From: Parasponia andersonii
Lineage: Eukaryota > Streptophyta > Magnoliopsida > Rosales > Cannabaceae
NCBI GenBank assembly: GCA_002914805.1
Contig: JXTB01000077.1
Coordinates: 487,491-551,490 of the forward strand
Direction: 5' to 3'
DNA length: 64,000 bases
Under the pieces are notes generated by a model that worked only from the letters and a program-made list of their open reading frames with translations, was not told the origin of the DNA and searched no databases. The translations under genes were made by a program, and so were the position numbers. Below are positions 48,025 to 60,179 of the stretch, in pieces (within the stretch, counting starts at the first letter, position 1; the number at the start of each line of letters is the position of its first letter).

Positions 48025-50322
48025 TTACCTCTCGTCCCTTGCAACTACTGGTTGGTAGTTCACTAATGTCTTCAGAACATCTAGCTTTCCAAATTCCCAA
48101 GCATCTATGAAATCCTGCTTGTCATCTTCCTGTAAACCAATAAAACAAACAATCAACACGATTTTAACATAACAATAATGAGGGGAAAAAAAAAAAAAAA
48201 AAGACTTGTAGATGCTTAAGCAACATCTTTAGAAAATCTGTCGATTTCATTTTCGAAAAACTAAACAGAAGATGAACATGTTACTTAGAAAGTCCCAAGT
48301 ATTTGAAAAATGTAAAATTCGCTTACACCAAATGCATCTTGCATCCACCCAGGAACGCATTCCGAAAGAAGTGAGATATACTGCTCCATAGCCACCTCTG
48401 GAGTCATTTCCCCAAGCTTTTGCCAAGCATTCCTAGTACAGTTTGACCAGCTTCTTCCATCAGCTAATCAGGCAAAATTATAACACCTAACTTTTCCATT
48501 TAAAAAGTACAATGTTATGGCCTCTAATGCATTTGTGATCTGAGACTGAATAGCATAATTTAATTTTATAGTACTTCAATAATCTGTTGCTTACTCCTTA
48601 ATAGCATAATTTAAAGTCCTTGAATTTCTTACATACCAGGTCGTTGCTCAGTCTGCTTCAGTTTTAAAATGACACAAACAAGCATTTAATACCACCGACG
48701 GTGGGGAAGGACCGGAGGAATATAAAAGTGACTTACCTCTTAAGAGAAGCATACGAAATGAAAATAACAACAAATTTACTTGTCAGTTTAATAAAATAAA
48801 TCCCTATCTCTCCTTTAATGCAACTAGCCCCAGCAGATTAAGACTCCCAACTTCGCTTTAAGTATTTGAATGAGACAACTTGATGAACTTTTAGACGAAA
48901 TCACTTTCTGTTTTTTTCCCACTAGATTAAGATTTTTTTTGTCAGATGCTCACTGGAAATAAGTTTAAGATGTCGTGAATCTGGCGGGAGGCATCAATAG
49001 TGTTAGAGTTCGTAACTCGAATTCTATTTGCCCGGCCCAAAAACTGTTAGAGTTCGTAACTCGAATTCTATTTGCCCTCCCTCAAAAACTTAACAGTGCG
49101 ACATACGTAAACTTAACAGTGCGACATACGTAGTATTTTTGTAATTAGGAGAAATTTTGAGATTTATGATGGAAGCGGATCGGGCCGAGGCCCGATCTCG
49201 GAACCCACTACTGATTTCGTTCGGGGTGCGGGGGCAGAACTCCCGCGATATAAACCTGCAGAATTCCCGCACCGTTTTGTCGTCAGTAGAGTTTTGAGAT
49301 TACATATATTTTAGGTCGCGTAAAACTCTATTTTTGTACCTTATTTTTCGAAAACTTCTTCCTCTGCTAATAATTTTCCCAAAATTTCCTCATCGATTAG
49401 GGTTTTCTACTTAAATATTGTGTTCTTATTTTTTATCCCTTCGTCGATTATCGTAACAAATAGATATAAAACAACCCTTAGACAAATTTAATCAACGAGC
49501 TTAAAATACAAGACAAGCAACTAACCAAGACTAAGGAGAAGTTAAGAACTACCATTTTGCTCTTGCAGAGACTTTCAACGCCATTGGTTGGGGCTCCAAG
49601 CAAGGCCCTTGAGTAGTAATCTTATGAAGCCCATACAGCTTCATCTTCACATCATTATCAAGAACCGAAACTCTATCTGCGCCACTCATAGACCCAACAT
49701 AAACCATTGCCGCACCGAACAGCCTCTCTAATTCAGTTCTCTCTATTCCCACCCAATCATCCTCCTCCTCATCGAACAGTCCCCTCTTTAAATCATCAGC
49801 ACCATTCTTTTCTCCTTCATCAGACTCCATCACCTCGATCTCGTCACTTATAGCAAGACCCATTTCGTCCTTAGTTCTCAAACACACCTCAGACTCTTCA
49901 ACTCCCTCTCTCTGAGAACTTTCTTCGAACAAGTTATCCGCACTCCCAGAAAACCCACCATTCCCACCACAGCCTCCATCCTCAACAACACTCTCACCTT
50001 CTCCTTCCTCTTCCTCAGTCCCCGAAACGTTTCGCAATCCCGGAGACCCAAAACTTCCATCGGGAAATCCCCGAACGGCGAAACTCTTCTCCGGTGCCGG
50101 CTCGCCTCCAGATTCCTCAACTTGAGAAACTTTCTCGACAAACTCAACTCGCCCCTCGCTCTTCAAACCACGAATTTCCGACCCAACTGAAAGCTTACAC
50201 TCGAACACAGCCATTCTTGAATCTCCATCACCAGCTGCAGCAGACGAAATAAGCTTACCAATGATGTAACAGAGCAGAACCGTGAGAAAAATGGTCGATG
50301 CCAACTCCAGAAAAAGCTCCAT
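48025..50322 (-). CDS. ACBP3: Acyl-CoA-binding protein, ACBP3 type, 3 exons
   Basis: Exons in coding order: 49553-50322, 48327-48432, 48025-48129; 981 nt, 326 residues. Both introns are GT..AG (1120 and 197 bp). The N-terminus MELFLELASTIFLTVLLCYI is a signal/anchor segment (about 5-25), placing the protein in the secretory pathway. A long acidic, low-complexity linker (about 40-190) follows. The acyl-CoA-binding domain is C-terminal (about 195-290): LERLFGAAMVYVGS, DVKMKLYGLHKITTQGPC, then RAKWNAWQKLGEMTPEVAME. The conserved Tyr/Lys residues that grip CoA are in KLYGLHK and AKWNAW. This order defines plant class III ACBPs, which bind very-long-chain acyl-CoAs and phospholipids. The start at 50322 is the first true ATG; the frame extends upstream only through TTG. 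The large first intron holds tandem repeats and GC-rich hairpins. Confidence 0.93.
49001..49077 (+). repeat. 33-bp direct repeat in ACBP3 intron 1
   Basis: TGTTAGAGTTCGTAACTCGA starts identical 33-bp copies at 49001-49033 and 49045-49077, separated by 11 bp. Confidence 0.9.
49088..49133 (+). repeat. 23-bp tandem repeat x 2 in ACBP3 intron 1
   Basis: ACTTAACAGTGCGACATACG begins copies at 49088 and 49111; they are identical except for the last base. Confidence 0.9.
49178..49273. repeat. GC-rich hairpins in ACBP3 intron 1
   Basis: GATCGGGC-CGAG-GCCCGATC (49178-49197) is a perfect 8-bp stem with a 4-nt loop. GGTGCGGG (49225-49232) and CCCGCACC (49266-49273) form a second 8-bp stem with a 33-nt loop. 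They stand out in an AT-rich intron and may be the core of an inserted element. Confidence 0.6.
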
Positions 50323-52400
50323 GATCTCTGCACCTAGAGAGAGAAAGATATATATATATACAAGAGAGAGAGAGAGGTACAAGAGATTGTTTTGGCCGAC
50401 GAAATATGATTAGAGAAAAAGGAGGAGAGAGAGAGAGGATTTTGATGCAGAACAGAGCAAAGTATATTCGAACTTTGCGTCTGCTGCAGCTTATTTACGT
50501 GTCGGTTCTAATTTGTTGTCAAGCGTTTACAAAATTGAGGTGTGTCAATTTGAGAATAGGACTCTTGTACTAACCGCTAAAATTTTTTTTTATATATGAG
50601 AGCTTTATTTTAATTTTTGTACTTTCTTTTCCCCTTTTGAGAATTGATTATAGTAAACAAACAAAAAAGAATGTACACTTTTAATTAATTATTGTTTTAT
50701 GAAGAACAAAAGAACTGTTTTAGATGCTTAAGCACTCTAATAAGGGCTACTTTGAGTGAAGGTTAACTTACTGAATAATGAATATTGGTACAATTTGTTC
50801 ATTCACGCAAGCATTTTTACTAGATTTTTGTTTTAAAAAAACAAAAAGGAATTGTTCTAAGGATAAAAGAGAGGGGAAATCATTTTATGAAGAAGAATCT
50901 TTCTTCAAGTATAGCTTGATTAGATTTTACGTAAATCTCGGAAAGGATAACAACTTTTGTTTTTTGAATTTATTTGGAATTGAAGAGTTTTATTAGTGGA
51001 CTAAGGGTTAAGATACTGACCTATCAGTTCACTTAAAAAGGATAATGACGAATAAATCAGGGGATTATTGACAAAAAATTATTTGAACATGCTTTTATCT
51101 TGGATTTTTTTTTTCTTTTCATCTATTTCTTGATTAAGAAAGAAGTTATAAATTGTACGACTAAAAAGTCAGATCATCTAATGCTTAATCTTAACGGCTT
51201 AGGCCCCTTTCTTTTTCTTTTTTGAAAAAGATTGTATTTGGTCTATTGATTTTGAATACATTTTGTTTATTCTTTTCTTATTAGACCACTTTGTGGTTGA
51301 AGGTTCAAATTTAAAAAAAAAAAAAAAACACAAAAACAAAAACTAGCTGGCATGATTATCTCTTCTTCCTCTTTTTGTAGATCTCGTATTTCTTGATTTC
51401 TACCTTTGAAGAGGCTCCCTCTCCAATAGGAGTTTTCTTTCATTTTTTTTGTTTTTGAATGTACTTGTTCCTTTTGATTTATTTATTTGTTCTGGGTGTC
51501 TTTTGTTGTTTTCCTTTAAATTTCATCGTTCAGCTATATGCAAATCTATAAGTCTTATTTAGTCGAAAATCAATATTTGTAAAAGATTTGTTTTCACATT
51601 AGTCATATAAACTAAGCTAAGTGGTAGTGAAAGACATTTTAAAAGAGCGAAAAAAGTATGTCAAATGAAGCTCTGCTTATTCTTCACATATTTTAATTTT
51701 GTGTATTATTTCACATTTTGAAAGAGCCAATAAGGTATCAAACGTGAAGCTATAATTATTCTCCTTATGAAAGTATTTACACGTTATCTTTATTTCATGT
51801 ATTTTTTTTTTCTTCCCTTTCGTAGAAAAAAAATTAGTTGATTGTTTAATGATGAATGGAATTTTTTTATTCAAAGAAAAAATTGAAACTGAAGAATATA
51901 AAAAATTTATCGCCGGCAAAACATTTATTTATTTATAAATTGTCTGTTAAAAAAAATAAAAAGAAAAGAAAAGAATGTTTTCAAAAACTACTAAATACAA
52001 TGTACATGAATTATGAAATATGTACACATCTAATACATAGTAATATGGGTATACACTCACATATACGCGGGTATAATGCAGGACAAGATTAGCATACTAC
52101 GTCCCATATCCACAAGATATATATATAGTAAGCTATTATATATAATATATATATCATATTTAATTTTACACAATTCATATCCATATATCTTATAAATATC
52201 TTATAAAAAATAATGAATTTAGAAACTTAAGAGCATTTCCAATAGACATGTATAACACATGTTATATTTGCGCAGGAAAAAAAAATAAAAAGTCTCCAAT
52301 AACATTCTGAATATAACATAAAACATATTCTAGTTTTCATTTCAAATATATTACAAAGAATCAAACATAATAAAATTCAGCTTGAGCTCTAAATTTATAA
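50323..52400. other. Upstream region of ACBP3 and AT-rich intergenic DNA
   Basis: GA-rich and TA-rich runs lie at 50337-50376 in the leader. Beyond about 50.6 kb the DNA is AT-rich; frames at 50778-50996, 51677-51919 and 51856-52092 show no motif. Confidence 0.45.
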
Positions 52401-52417
52401 TCTTGTCATGCATTGAG

Positions 52418-52808
52418 TCAGTGGCGGAGCCATAACATAATTGGTGTAAGATAATTTTTCAAAAGCAATAATGAAATAAAAGGTACCTAAAACTTTAACC
52501 AAATGAAAATAAAGTACACTATAGAATACATTATGAAAAATTTCTCTAAAAATCTTGACTTTTTTTTTCTTTAATTTCTTATTTTCATGGAGTTGTCTTT
52601 ACTTTTCTATTCTCATGATGAAAAAAAATTAGATTACATGTAAAAAGTGAATAAGTAAGTTTTAGATAGAGTAATGTGAATTAATAGTGATGATATAATT
52701 GTAAAAAAATGTTTTAATGGGGGCAAAGTAGAAAAAAAAAATTGTCTTTTAGATATAACATTAAAAAGGAAAAAAAAATTGAGTGGGGCATGCCTTCTCT
52801 CCGCCCAT
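52418..52808. mobile_element. hAT-like MITE, 391 bp
   Basis: It starts TCAGTGGCGGAGCCAT and ends TTCTCTCCGCCCAT; GTGGCGGAG and CTCCGCCC are the terminal inverted repeat. The flanks GCATTGAG (52410-52417) and GCAATGAG (52809-52816) are an 8-bp target duplication with one change. GTGGCGGAGCCA ends are a common plant hAT-derivative signature. No coding capacity. Confidence 0.8.
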
Positions 52809-52819
52809 GCAATGAGTAG

Positions 52820-53630
52820 GTGGTGATAGTTACTTAATTTATCAATTAATAATAATGAGATAAAAACATTTTTGTAAACAAAATTAATATTTAAATACAA
52901 ATATCATTTTTTTAGCATGATAGCATTGGACCAAAAAATAAAGTATATTAAATATAATATATCAAGTTAAATTTAGAATTGACGCGTATTCTTTGCGTGA
53001 ATACATTGGAGATAGCACGCATTTACATATTTGAAATTTTGAATATGAAAATTATTTAGTTCATTATTATATTTGATGTTATGTCAAATATGATTTATGA
53101 AAATAAAATTATGGTTCCTTAATGTTGTTATCTTAATTTTTTTTTAACTTTGCATTATCAACGTTTTATGGCTAATCGTGATTTCTTTCGTTATTCATTG
53201 GTAAATCCAGGCATTGTCTCTCACCTAAAAAGCAATCCATATTGTGTTTAATTTTGAAGATAAGAATGATAATTAAAAAAATTGTTTATGATTCGTTCAA
53301 TTTCAACTTCTTTAATATTTTTAATCAGTAATATACTCATTTTTACTGCATAAGCTAATACACTAAATATTATATTATTTTAAAATATATTAAGTTATAC
53401 CATAAAACTTTAAGCTGTATAATGCCTATTCTCTTTTTCACTCTCATGTTTTATTATTTAATATGTAGATGATATTGAAAAATTATACATCTTAATAATT
53501 TATTAAGAGTTTATGTGTCAAATAGTGAAAAATGAGAGTAATCCTCATATTCTTCTATAAATTTACTATAGGAAAATAATAACATGTAATATATAAGGTC
53601 AAACAAATATACCACATGTTTATAATAAAT
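52820..53630. other. AT-rich intergenic DNA
   Basis: Nothing recognised. Confidence 0.4.
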
Positions 53631-53639
53631 TTTAAGACA

Positions 53640-54780
53640 GATTTAAAGTTACCAAAAGTTTGGTCAAACTTCAACAGAATTTTAGGAGCATTTCTAAAAT
53701 CCTACAAAATAAACGATAGTTAACCGTTGAGGTTTGTATACTACACAGAGTCCTTAAAATTGATTCGCTCACTTCATTAGAATACTTGAGGATTTAGCAA
53801 ACTTCAGTTTCCCACGATACAATAATAAAGAGCAGTAAGTAAAGTACTAGCACTTCTACTCTACGAATTAGATTGCTATAAACTCCAATACACTAAGAAG
53901 TCTATCTACGAAATTCTTAAATACTCGAAGAACTTCAGCTAATAAAATAAAGAACACTTGAAAACTAGAAAGATGGTAGAGAGAAATTAGGGATGAACAC
54001 TTCTGATTTTGTGTGTGGAATAAGGAGGAGGAGTTATCCTTTTATAGCCATTAGAATAGAAGTTTACATACCATTGCTTTCAATTGGAATAATACTCATA
54101 AAGCTAAACATGGCTATTACAAAGCCAAAAACGTATAGAACTGATGCTTGGCAGATTGATAGATTTCTAGAAACTCTGCATTGGCTATTGTAATGCCAAA
54201 ATATTCAGCTATTAAACCTGAAATTGCTCCCTTCATTATCTTGGCTTGGCAGTTTCAAGATGAGGCATAATACAAGTAATTGACCATTAAATTGAAGCAT
54301 AATTAAAAAAATAATAATAATAAACTATGCCGTAGCAAAATATTGGATGTACAAGTGTCCAAGTTTCAGTCTAGCATTTGTATCAGTAAGTGAGAGCACA
54401 CTCGAGCCATGTAAATTTAGGCCTAAGTTCGATGATTTGCACCCCAATGTGCGCACTTGAGAGAGCATCTATAGTAGTTATTCTTACCATCATCACAAAA
54501 CATGGCCCCGTATAAACTACTAGGAACAAGCTTTTTCTACCAATGTGGGACATTTTGCTTTTCCTTTTATTTTTCTAATTTTAATAGTATACTTTTGAGC
54601 AGAAATTTCTCATTCACCTGTGCACCATTTTGAGCTTATAAATATAAGACATCGATGTCTTCGCGGAGGAGAACAAGAATTTACTATGACCTTTCATCAA
54701 TAAGATATAGGTCCCGCTTAATTTTTAGCTTCAAAATAGTTCATAAAAATGGATTTTATTACACATTTATTATCATAACC
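53640..54780 (+). mobile_element. LTR-like repeat, copy 2
   Basis: Diverged homologue of 43640-44992 in the same orientation. It contains TCCTTAAAATTGATTCGCTC, GAATACTTGAGGATTTAGC, GATTTGCACCCC and AGAAATTTCTCATTCACCTG in the same order. CCAATGTGGGACATTTTGC at about 54540 is a phrase often met in plant LTRs. Confidence 0.45.
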
Positions 54781-54879
54781 AAAAATCCAAGGTCATAGCT
54801 TTTAGTAATTTTAAGTTGAAACAGTGATAAACAATGATTTTCCAAAATTCTAAAAAAATTCGAGTATTTAAAATTTATA

Positions 54880-57350
54880 TTTTAGTCCTCAAAAGTAAAT
54901 AAATTTCAAAATTAGACAAATTTTGGAATTATGAAACTTTCAATTAGTTTTAATTTCCCAAGAAAATCTCCATTTAAAGTTTAGAAAACATTATAATTTA
55001 TTAGTTTGGAAACATTTATTAAATCTGAATTTTAATGAAAGAGTTCAATTTAAAACCTTAGGTTCAAAGTCTAAATAATTTACATAAGATCATTTGTATT
55101 TCTAAGTACTCAATTTAATAATAAATCATGCTCATACATCTTCTTAGTAAACACACTAATATTGGTTAAATAATTTGTACACAAAAAAGAAAGATAATAC
55201 AGAGTAGGAACTAACTAGTGAAGAAGAATGGAATTACAAGCTTATACCGAGCATGCTTGTCAAGCCACTAGAATAATTATTAGAAAATAAATTAACACTT
55301 GAAAGTGGGAGGAAGTAGAGGGTGAGCAAGTGAATGCTCAATAGATACTAAATTACCTTTTTAAATATATGCAACTTTTACCAAACTTATATGGTTAATA
55401 CCTTTTCTAAATTCTATTTATAAACCAAGTTTGTAAAAATAATTGTTCTTCATAATAATTATATATTCAAAACCAAAACTAGAAATAACAAGATTATACA
55501 TATCATAAATTAACTCATTCCATAAACTCACATCCTCTTGTCATAAATTAAAGTAATTCATACTACGTGTACTAAGTACTCTTAGCCTGATACCTATCCT
55601 AGAAAATCAGAGGGACATCCATGTGTCTAAGCCTACCAAATATGGGGGATAATCAAAAGACCCCGCGCGGGTTTACAGGCTCTTATTGAGGGTGGATGTC
55701 CTAGTCTGCCTACTACAATACCGCGATACCTAAGATGTGTCTCATGTGTGATCCTATGGTATATACAACATGTAACAAGATATGTAATAACCACGCAAAA
55801 CATAAGCAAATAATGCTTTAAAACTCCACTTGATATTATTCTGGAATTTACTGTACTATGGGCAGCAAATCCACTGAATCACCCCAAAATGACAATTTTA
55901 TAAATGTATATAGAAGTCACATAGTCTAATTCTAGAATAATCCAAAAATTTTCAACAATTTTATTCATGATTTTTCACAAAATAGTTATAATGTATAATT
56001 TAAATTAAAGCATGTATAAAACCTACTAATTGAACCCTTACCTCGAGATGATAGCTGTATCAAGCTAACGACATTCAAAAAATCTCTCGTTGGTTATTTG
56101 GGTACTCGTACAGTCGTATTAGGATTTTGGTAAGCTCACTTTGAAAAGTGACTTTTCTAAAAGAGTCACAAAATGAGAAATGGATGCCACCATTGAATTC
56201 CTAACGCCTAAAATAGTTAAGTTAGATATATAATTTGTCAAATTTGGGTTTTGGGCCGAGACTCGGCCCATAACATGTAAAACGATACTATTTACAAGTC
56301 TCAGAATTTGTTCTACCTTATAACATATTGATGTTATATACCAAAACTCATTTTTTGACTTCACTAAATCCAAATTTGAAGTTGAAACTTCATTTCGAGG
56401 TCCCAAGCATTAATTGGCCTTAATTCTCGAAAGTTACAAAAATACCATTTTTTCAAAATTTTTAGAAAATATCGTCTAGACTGAATGTCTAGAAAAATAT
56501 CAATTTTTGAAATATTTCCGAAGTAATCATTATCATAGAATTATTTAAGAAAATATCACTTTGAAAAATATTTGAAAAAGTATCAACTTTTGCTAATTAT
56601 TTATAAAATTATCATTTTTGCATAAATATTTTGGAAAATAACAATTTCCTAATTTCAGTCCAAGGCCCGATCTCAATAGTAATAGATTCAGTCCAACACT
56701 ATTCAAATTTGCAAAAATATCTTTTTTTTGATTGAGAAAAATATCACATTTTTCAATTTAATATTTCTCTTAAACCGAACATTATTTCAATACAACACCA
56801 CCATATTTATTCATGATTCAATCTCCTCTTTCTTCTCATATAATTTTTACGACTATAAGAGCAACTTCACAAAAATAATTGTATATATACCACAAATTAA
56901 TTTATAAAATGCCAAAATAAACTTAGAAGTTGATTTACCGGAGCTGATTTGCCTAAAAAGATCGACGCTAGTGTTGGGAGAGGGGGGGAAGAGAAGTTTG
57001 GGCTTGCTGTCTATGGTGGTAGCTAGTTTTGCTAAAATTTACGAAGAAGAAGAAGGAAAAAGGAAGAAGGAGAAAAAGAAAAGGATAAAGAAAAAGAAAA
57101 AGAGAGAGAGAGAGAGTAGGAATATTGTCGGGTATGAGAGAAAGTTGAGGGAAGATAGTGTATTTAAAAATAAAAGATGAGTCCCACTATTTAATTAAAA
57201 TATTATATATTTTTTAAAAAAAATTTAAGGAAAAAAAATGACTAGAATACCCTCAGCAAATTTGGGTTTTTACATTTAGTCTTTACAATTTACTGGGCTT
57301 CCAAGCTCAAGCCAAGCCCAAATTATTTTTAACCCATTTTCTAACAATCT
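54880..57350. mobile_element. Possible LTR retrotransposon remnant (non-coding)
   Basis: An unusual stretch with better G+C content at 55600-55770 (AGGGACATCCATGTGTCTAA, then ACCCCGCGCGGGTTTACAGG and TTATTGAGGGTGGATGTCC) has the look of a plant Ty3-type LTR, from memory. No gag/pol motif, primer-binding site or terminal TG..CA pair could be fixed, so the limits are guesses. Confidence 0.25.
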
Positions 57351-57829
57351 TGACATGAATGGAAATTATAAAATGAGAGACTACAGACTCCAGACTAAGT
57401 GATAGATTTTTATGGATGAATTATGCATAGGATAGGAAGATCTTATCCTTTGAATCTTCCCTTGTAAAAATATATTTACTTTATCGACTGATCAGTAGAC
57501 ATGATATCTTTGAACTATTCTGTCATTAATATAAATGATCATATACTTTACACATGAATCTTTCTTAACATATCTAGTTCTTACGGTTATGTTTGTTTTG
57601 GCCTTGAACATCTGCTTAGTTTTGCAAGAGTTTCTAAGAAATTCAGCCATCATATTTTCCCTTTGAAGCGGCCTCACTTCTCTCTTACATAGGTGACTTC
57701 CTAGTTAAGAGTAACTCATATTACTCCGCTCAGTTTCCCAGCATATAAGAATTATTAAAGTCTTTGCTTATCTTATTCCTTACTTGCATCACGGGAGATT
57801 TTCATTTCGCGGGAGATTTTTTTTGGGTA

Positions 57830-58020
57830 ATCCTTTGCCGACGCAAATTTAATAATACATCGGTAAAAATATAGATGATAAAAGATTACAAAAATTTACA
57901 TTCAACTAATTTCTTTTAAGACATATATGCCGACGCATAAATCTATAATGCGTCAGAAAAACATACATTTGCCGACGCTTTATTTATATTGCGTCGATAA
58001 AAATAGTGTTTCTTGTAGTG
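57830..58020. mobile_element. Right end of a CACTA (En/Spm) transposon
   Basis: The terminus TTTCTTGTAGTG (58009-58020) is the exact reverse complement of the CACTACAAGAAA end typical of plant CACTA elements. Inside it are three imperfect palindromes at about 57836, 57929 and 57970, each starting GCCGACGC and closing with a TGCGTCRG-like word, the expected subterminal transposase-binding repeats. No left end with CACTACAAGAAA was seen in the window, so it is truncated or rearranged. Confidence 0.75.
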
Positions 58021-58760
58021 TTGTATTGTAAATGTGATCGACCTTGGTCGTACTCTCATCGTCGCTTCTCAAGAGTCTGCCTAGGATCTTCAATGACTCT
58101 TTTGAATGCATTTTTTGTCTAGTGTTGGCTTGCAATATTTGCTCGATCGCGATGGCTGGAAAGATTTCATGGAAGGGCTAGAGTGTGGCCAGCTCCTGTG
58201 TTAGAACTTCTAACTTTAGTTTCACGTTGATCACTAGCTTTACGTTTGCCTTTGTCTTTGTGTAGGCAATCGGAACAATGATTATTGTAAGACGTCATTT
58301 ATTGATCTTCATCTGCTTGACGTTCTTCTGAGTACTTTGCAAGTTGTGCTTCGGCATGATAATTAAGAGAGTCATTTATTTTGTTGATGGTTCGTTGGAG
58401 ATTTTCAGGTGTGTTCTCAATTTTATTTTGTCTCTATTCAAGAGTCTCTCCAAGATTGTTGGCTTTAAGTCAATCCCGTAGAACTGCGACCTATTCATCA
58501 GAATTTCGAAGAATTATGACCTAGTTATCAGAATTACGAGGTTAATTCTGGCCATTAATGGCAACGTTTTGTTGGAGGATACTTCGGGTATTTGCATAGA
58601 TTTATAAGAAAATTGTTGGAGTAGAGCAATTATCTCAGCAACTACACCAAATTGTTGAGACCAAAAATTACCAAAAATATATATAACAATAGAATTATAA
58701 TTTGTAATAGAAAATGATGATAAAGAATAAAAAAAATACAATTTTTAAAGTAGTTCAACC
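58021..58760 (-). pseudogene. Decayed coding remnant, possibly retrotransposon gag
   Basis: Read on the minus strand with shifts, the region gives protein-like stretches (VVAEIIALLQQF, then LMARINLVI) interrupted by stops. The style resembles a gag-like leader of a plant retrotransposon, but no zinc knuckle or protease motif is present. Confidence 0.2.
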
Positions 58761-59348
58761 GGAATTTTTACAGTATGTAATCAATATTATTGATAGAATT
58801 TATATACAAGCACAGATACGAGAGAATTTTCAGATCTCTCCCCTCTTATTTTCAGAGGTCTATTTATAACGAGCGTATTTACTGCAGTAGAGCGCGTCTA
58901 CTGTAGCAATGTGTGAGAAATGTCAAAGCGCAGGTGGGAGTTGATGGACTTTGTCTTCAACTTGCTTTCTGTAAGTATTGCACCGAATTTTCTCAATTAT
59001 TGAGATCTGTACAACTCCCAATTAATGGCAGCGAGCTATTCTATATATTTTCTTTGTTTATATATATATATATATAATAACTTGTCTGGGCAGCTTGAAT
59101 CCGCGAGCTCAAATATGCGAAAGTGTGGAATAATGAGCAGCCATGTATATATAAATTATTCTGCACGAGAGTGATTCGTTTTGTTTCACATTTATTTATT
59201 TATTTTATTATAATAATTAAATCATCGTCTAACCGTTTAAAAAAAATATTTAAGAAAAAAAAATTCCAGCTGAATTGACAACTTATGTATATAGTCCACG
59301 AACTGATTTTTTTGCCATTTATGCATATATATATATATATATATATTT

Positions 59349-59588
59349 AGGGCACTTATCCAGCGGTATTTTTTTTTTTTACTTATGCATAGGTATCAAT
59401 TTGCCTAATAAAAATTTAGCATGCATATTTTTTTTATTGTAAAAAATAAGAGAGAAAGAACATTAATGATGCACGTCTTTTCATGCACTTCATTATAGTC
59501 ATTGGATTACCATTAGATGGTGATCCAACGGCTAGAAAAAAAATACCTACCTATAAATAAAAAACAAAAATACTTATTGAATTGGCAA
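59349..59588 (-). mobile_element. (TA)n-associated MITE, copy C
   Basis: Inverted relative to copy B: starts AGGGCACTTATCCAGCGGTA and ends TACTTATTGAATTGGCAAT, between (TA)n runs at about 59323-59348 and 59589-59604. It holds ATTAATGATGCACGTCTTTT and TGGTGATCCAACGGCTAG, the reverse complements of phrases in copies B and E. Confidence 0.85.
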
Positions 59589-59604
59589 TTATATATATAT
59601 ATAT

Positions 59605-59728
59605 AGGGCACCAATCCAGTAGGTATTTTTTTTTTTTACCTATGCATAGGTATCAATTTGGCCAATTAAAATTGAGCATGTACATTTTTTTATTATAAAA
59701 AGTAAGAGAATACCTATTGGATTGGCAA

Positions 59729-59730
<2 letters not shown>
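59605..59730 (-). mobile_element. (TA)n-associated MITE, copy D (internally deleted)
   Basis: It starts AGGGCACCAATCCAGTAGGT and ends TACCTATTGGATTGGCAACC, with both terminal repeats intact but about 110 bp of the interior missing. It lies between two (TA)n runs, the left one shared with copy C. Confidence 0.85.
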
Positions 59731-59764
<34 letters not shown>

Positions 59765-59779
59765 CTGTCAGTTGGAATT

Positions 59780-60175
59780 GGCTTTACACGCTATTTGTAT
59801 AGTGTGGATGTAAAAATCACATACAAGAAAAACGATTTTTTTGCCATATATATATATATATATATATAGAGGTTGCCAATTCAATTGATATCTTTTTTTT
59901 TTATCTATGGGTATGTATTTTTTTTTAGCCGTTGGATCACTATCTAATAGTGATCCAATGGTTATAATAAAGTGCATGAAAAGACGTGCATCATTAATGT
60001 TTTTTTTTTCTCTTACTTTTTACAATAAAAAGATGTGCATGTTAAATTTTTATTGAACAAATTGATACTTATATATAGGTAAAAAGAAAAAATACCTACT
60101 AGATTAGTGCCTATATATATATATATATGCGAGTTGTTTGCTATCAGTCAAACTGGCTTTACACGCTATTTGTAT
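59780..60175 (+). repeat. 21-bp direct repeat flanking MITE copy E
   Basis: GGCTTTACACGCTATTTGTA occurs at 59780-59799 and 60155-60174 on either side of copy E. A second pair, GATTTTTTTGCCAT at about 59305 and 59834, precedes copies C and E. Together they point to a local duplication of the host segment. Confidence 0.75.
59870..60111 (+). mobile_element. (TA)n-associated MITE, copy E
   Basis: Same orientation as copy B: starts GAGGTTGCCAATTCAATTGA and ends TACCTACTAGATTAGTGCC. It is flanked by (TA)n runs (about 59846-59868 and 60112-60128), with the TCATTAATGTTTTTTTTTTC-type interior. Confidence 0.85.
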
Positions 60176-60179
60176 AAAC

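Noticed and set aside
50323..50382. 20-residue N-terminal extension of ACBP3
   Set aside because: It would start at a TTG codon; the ATG at 50322 directly precedes the signal/anchor segment.
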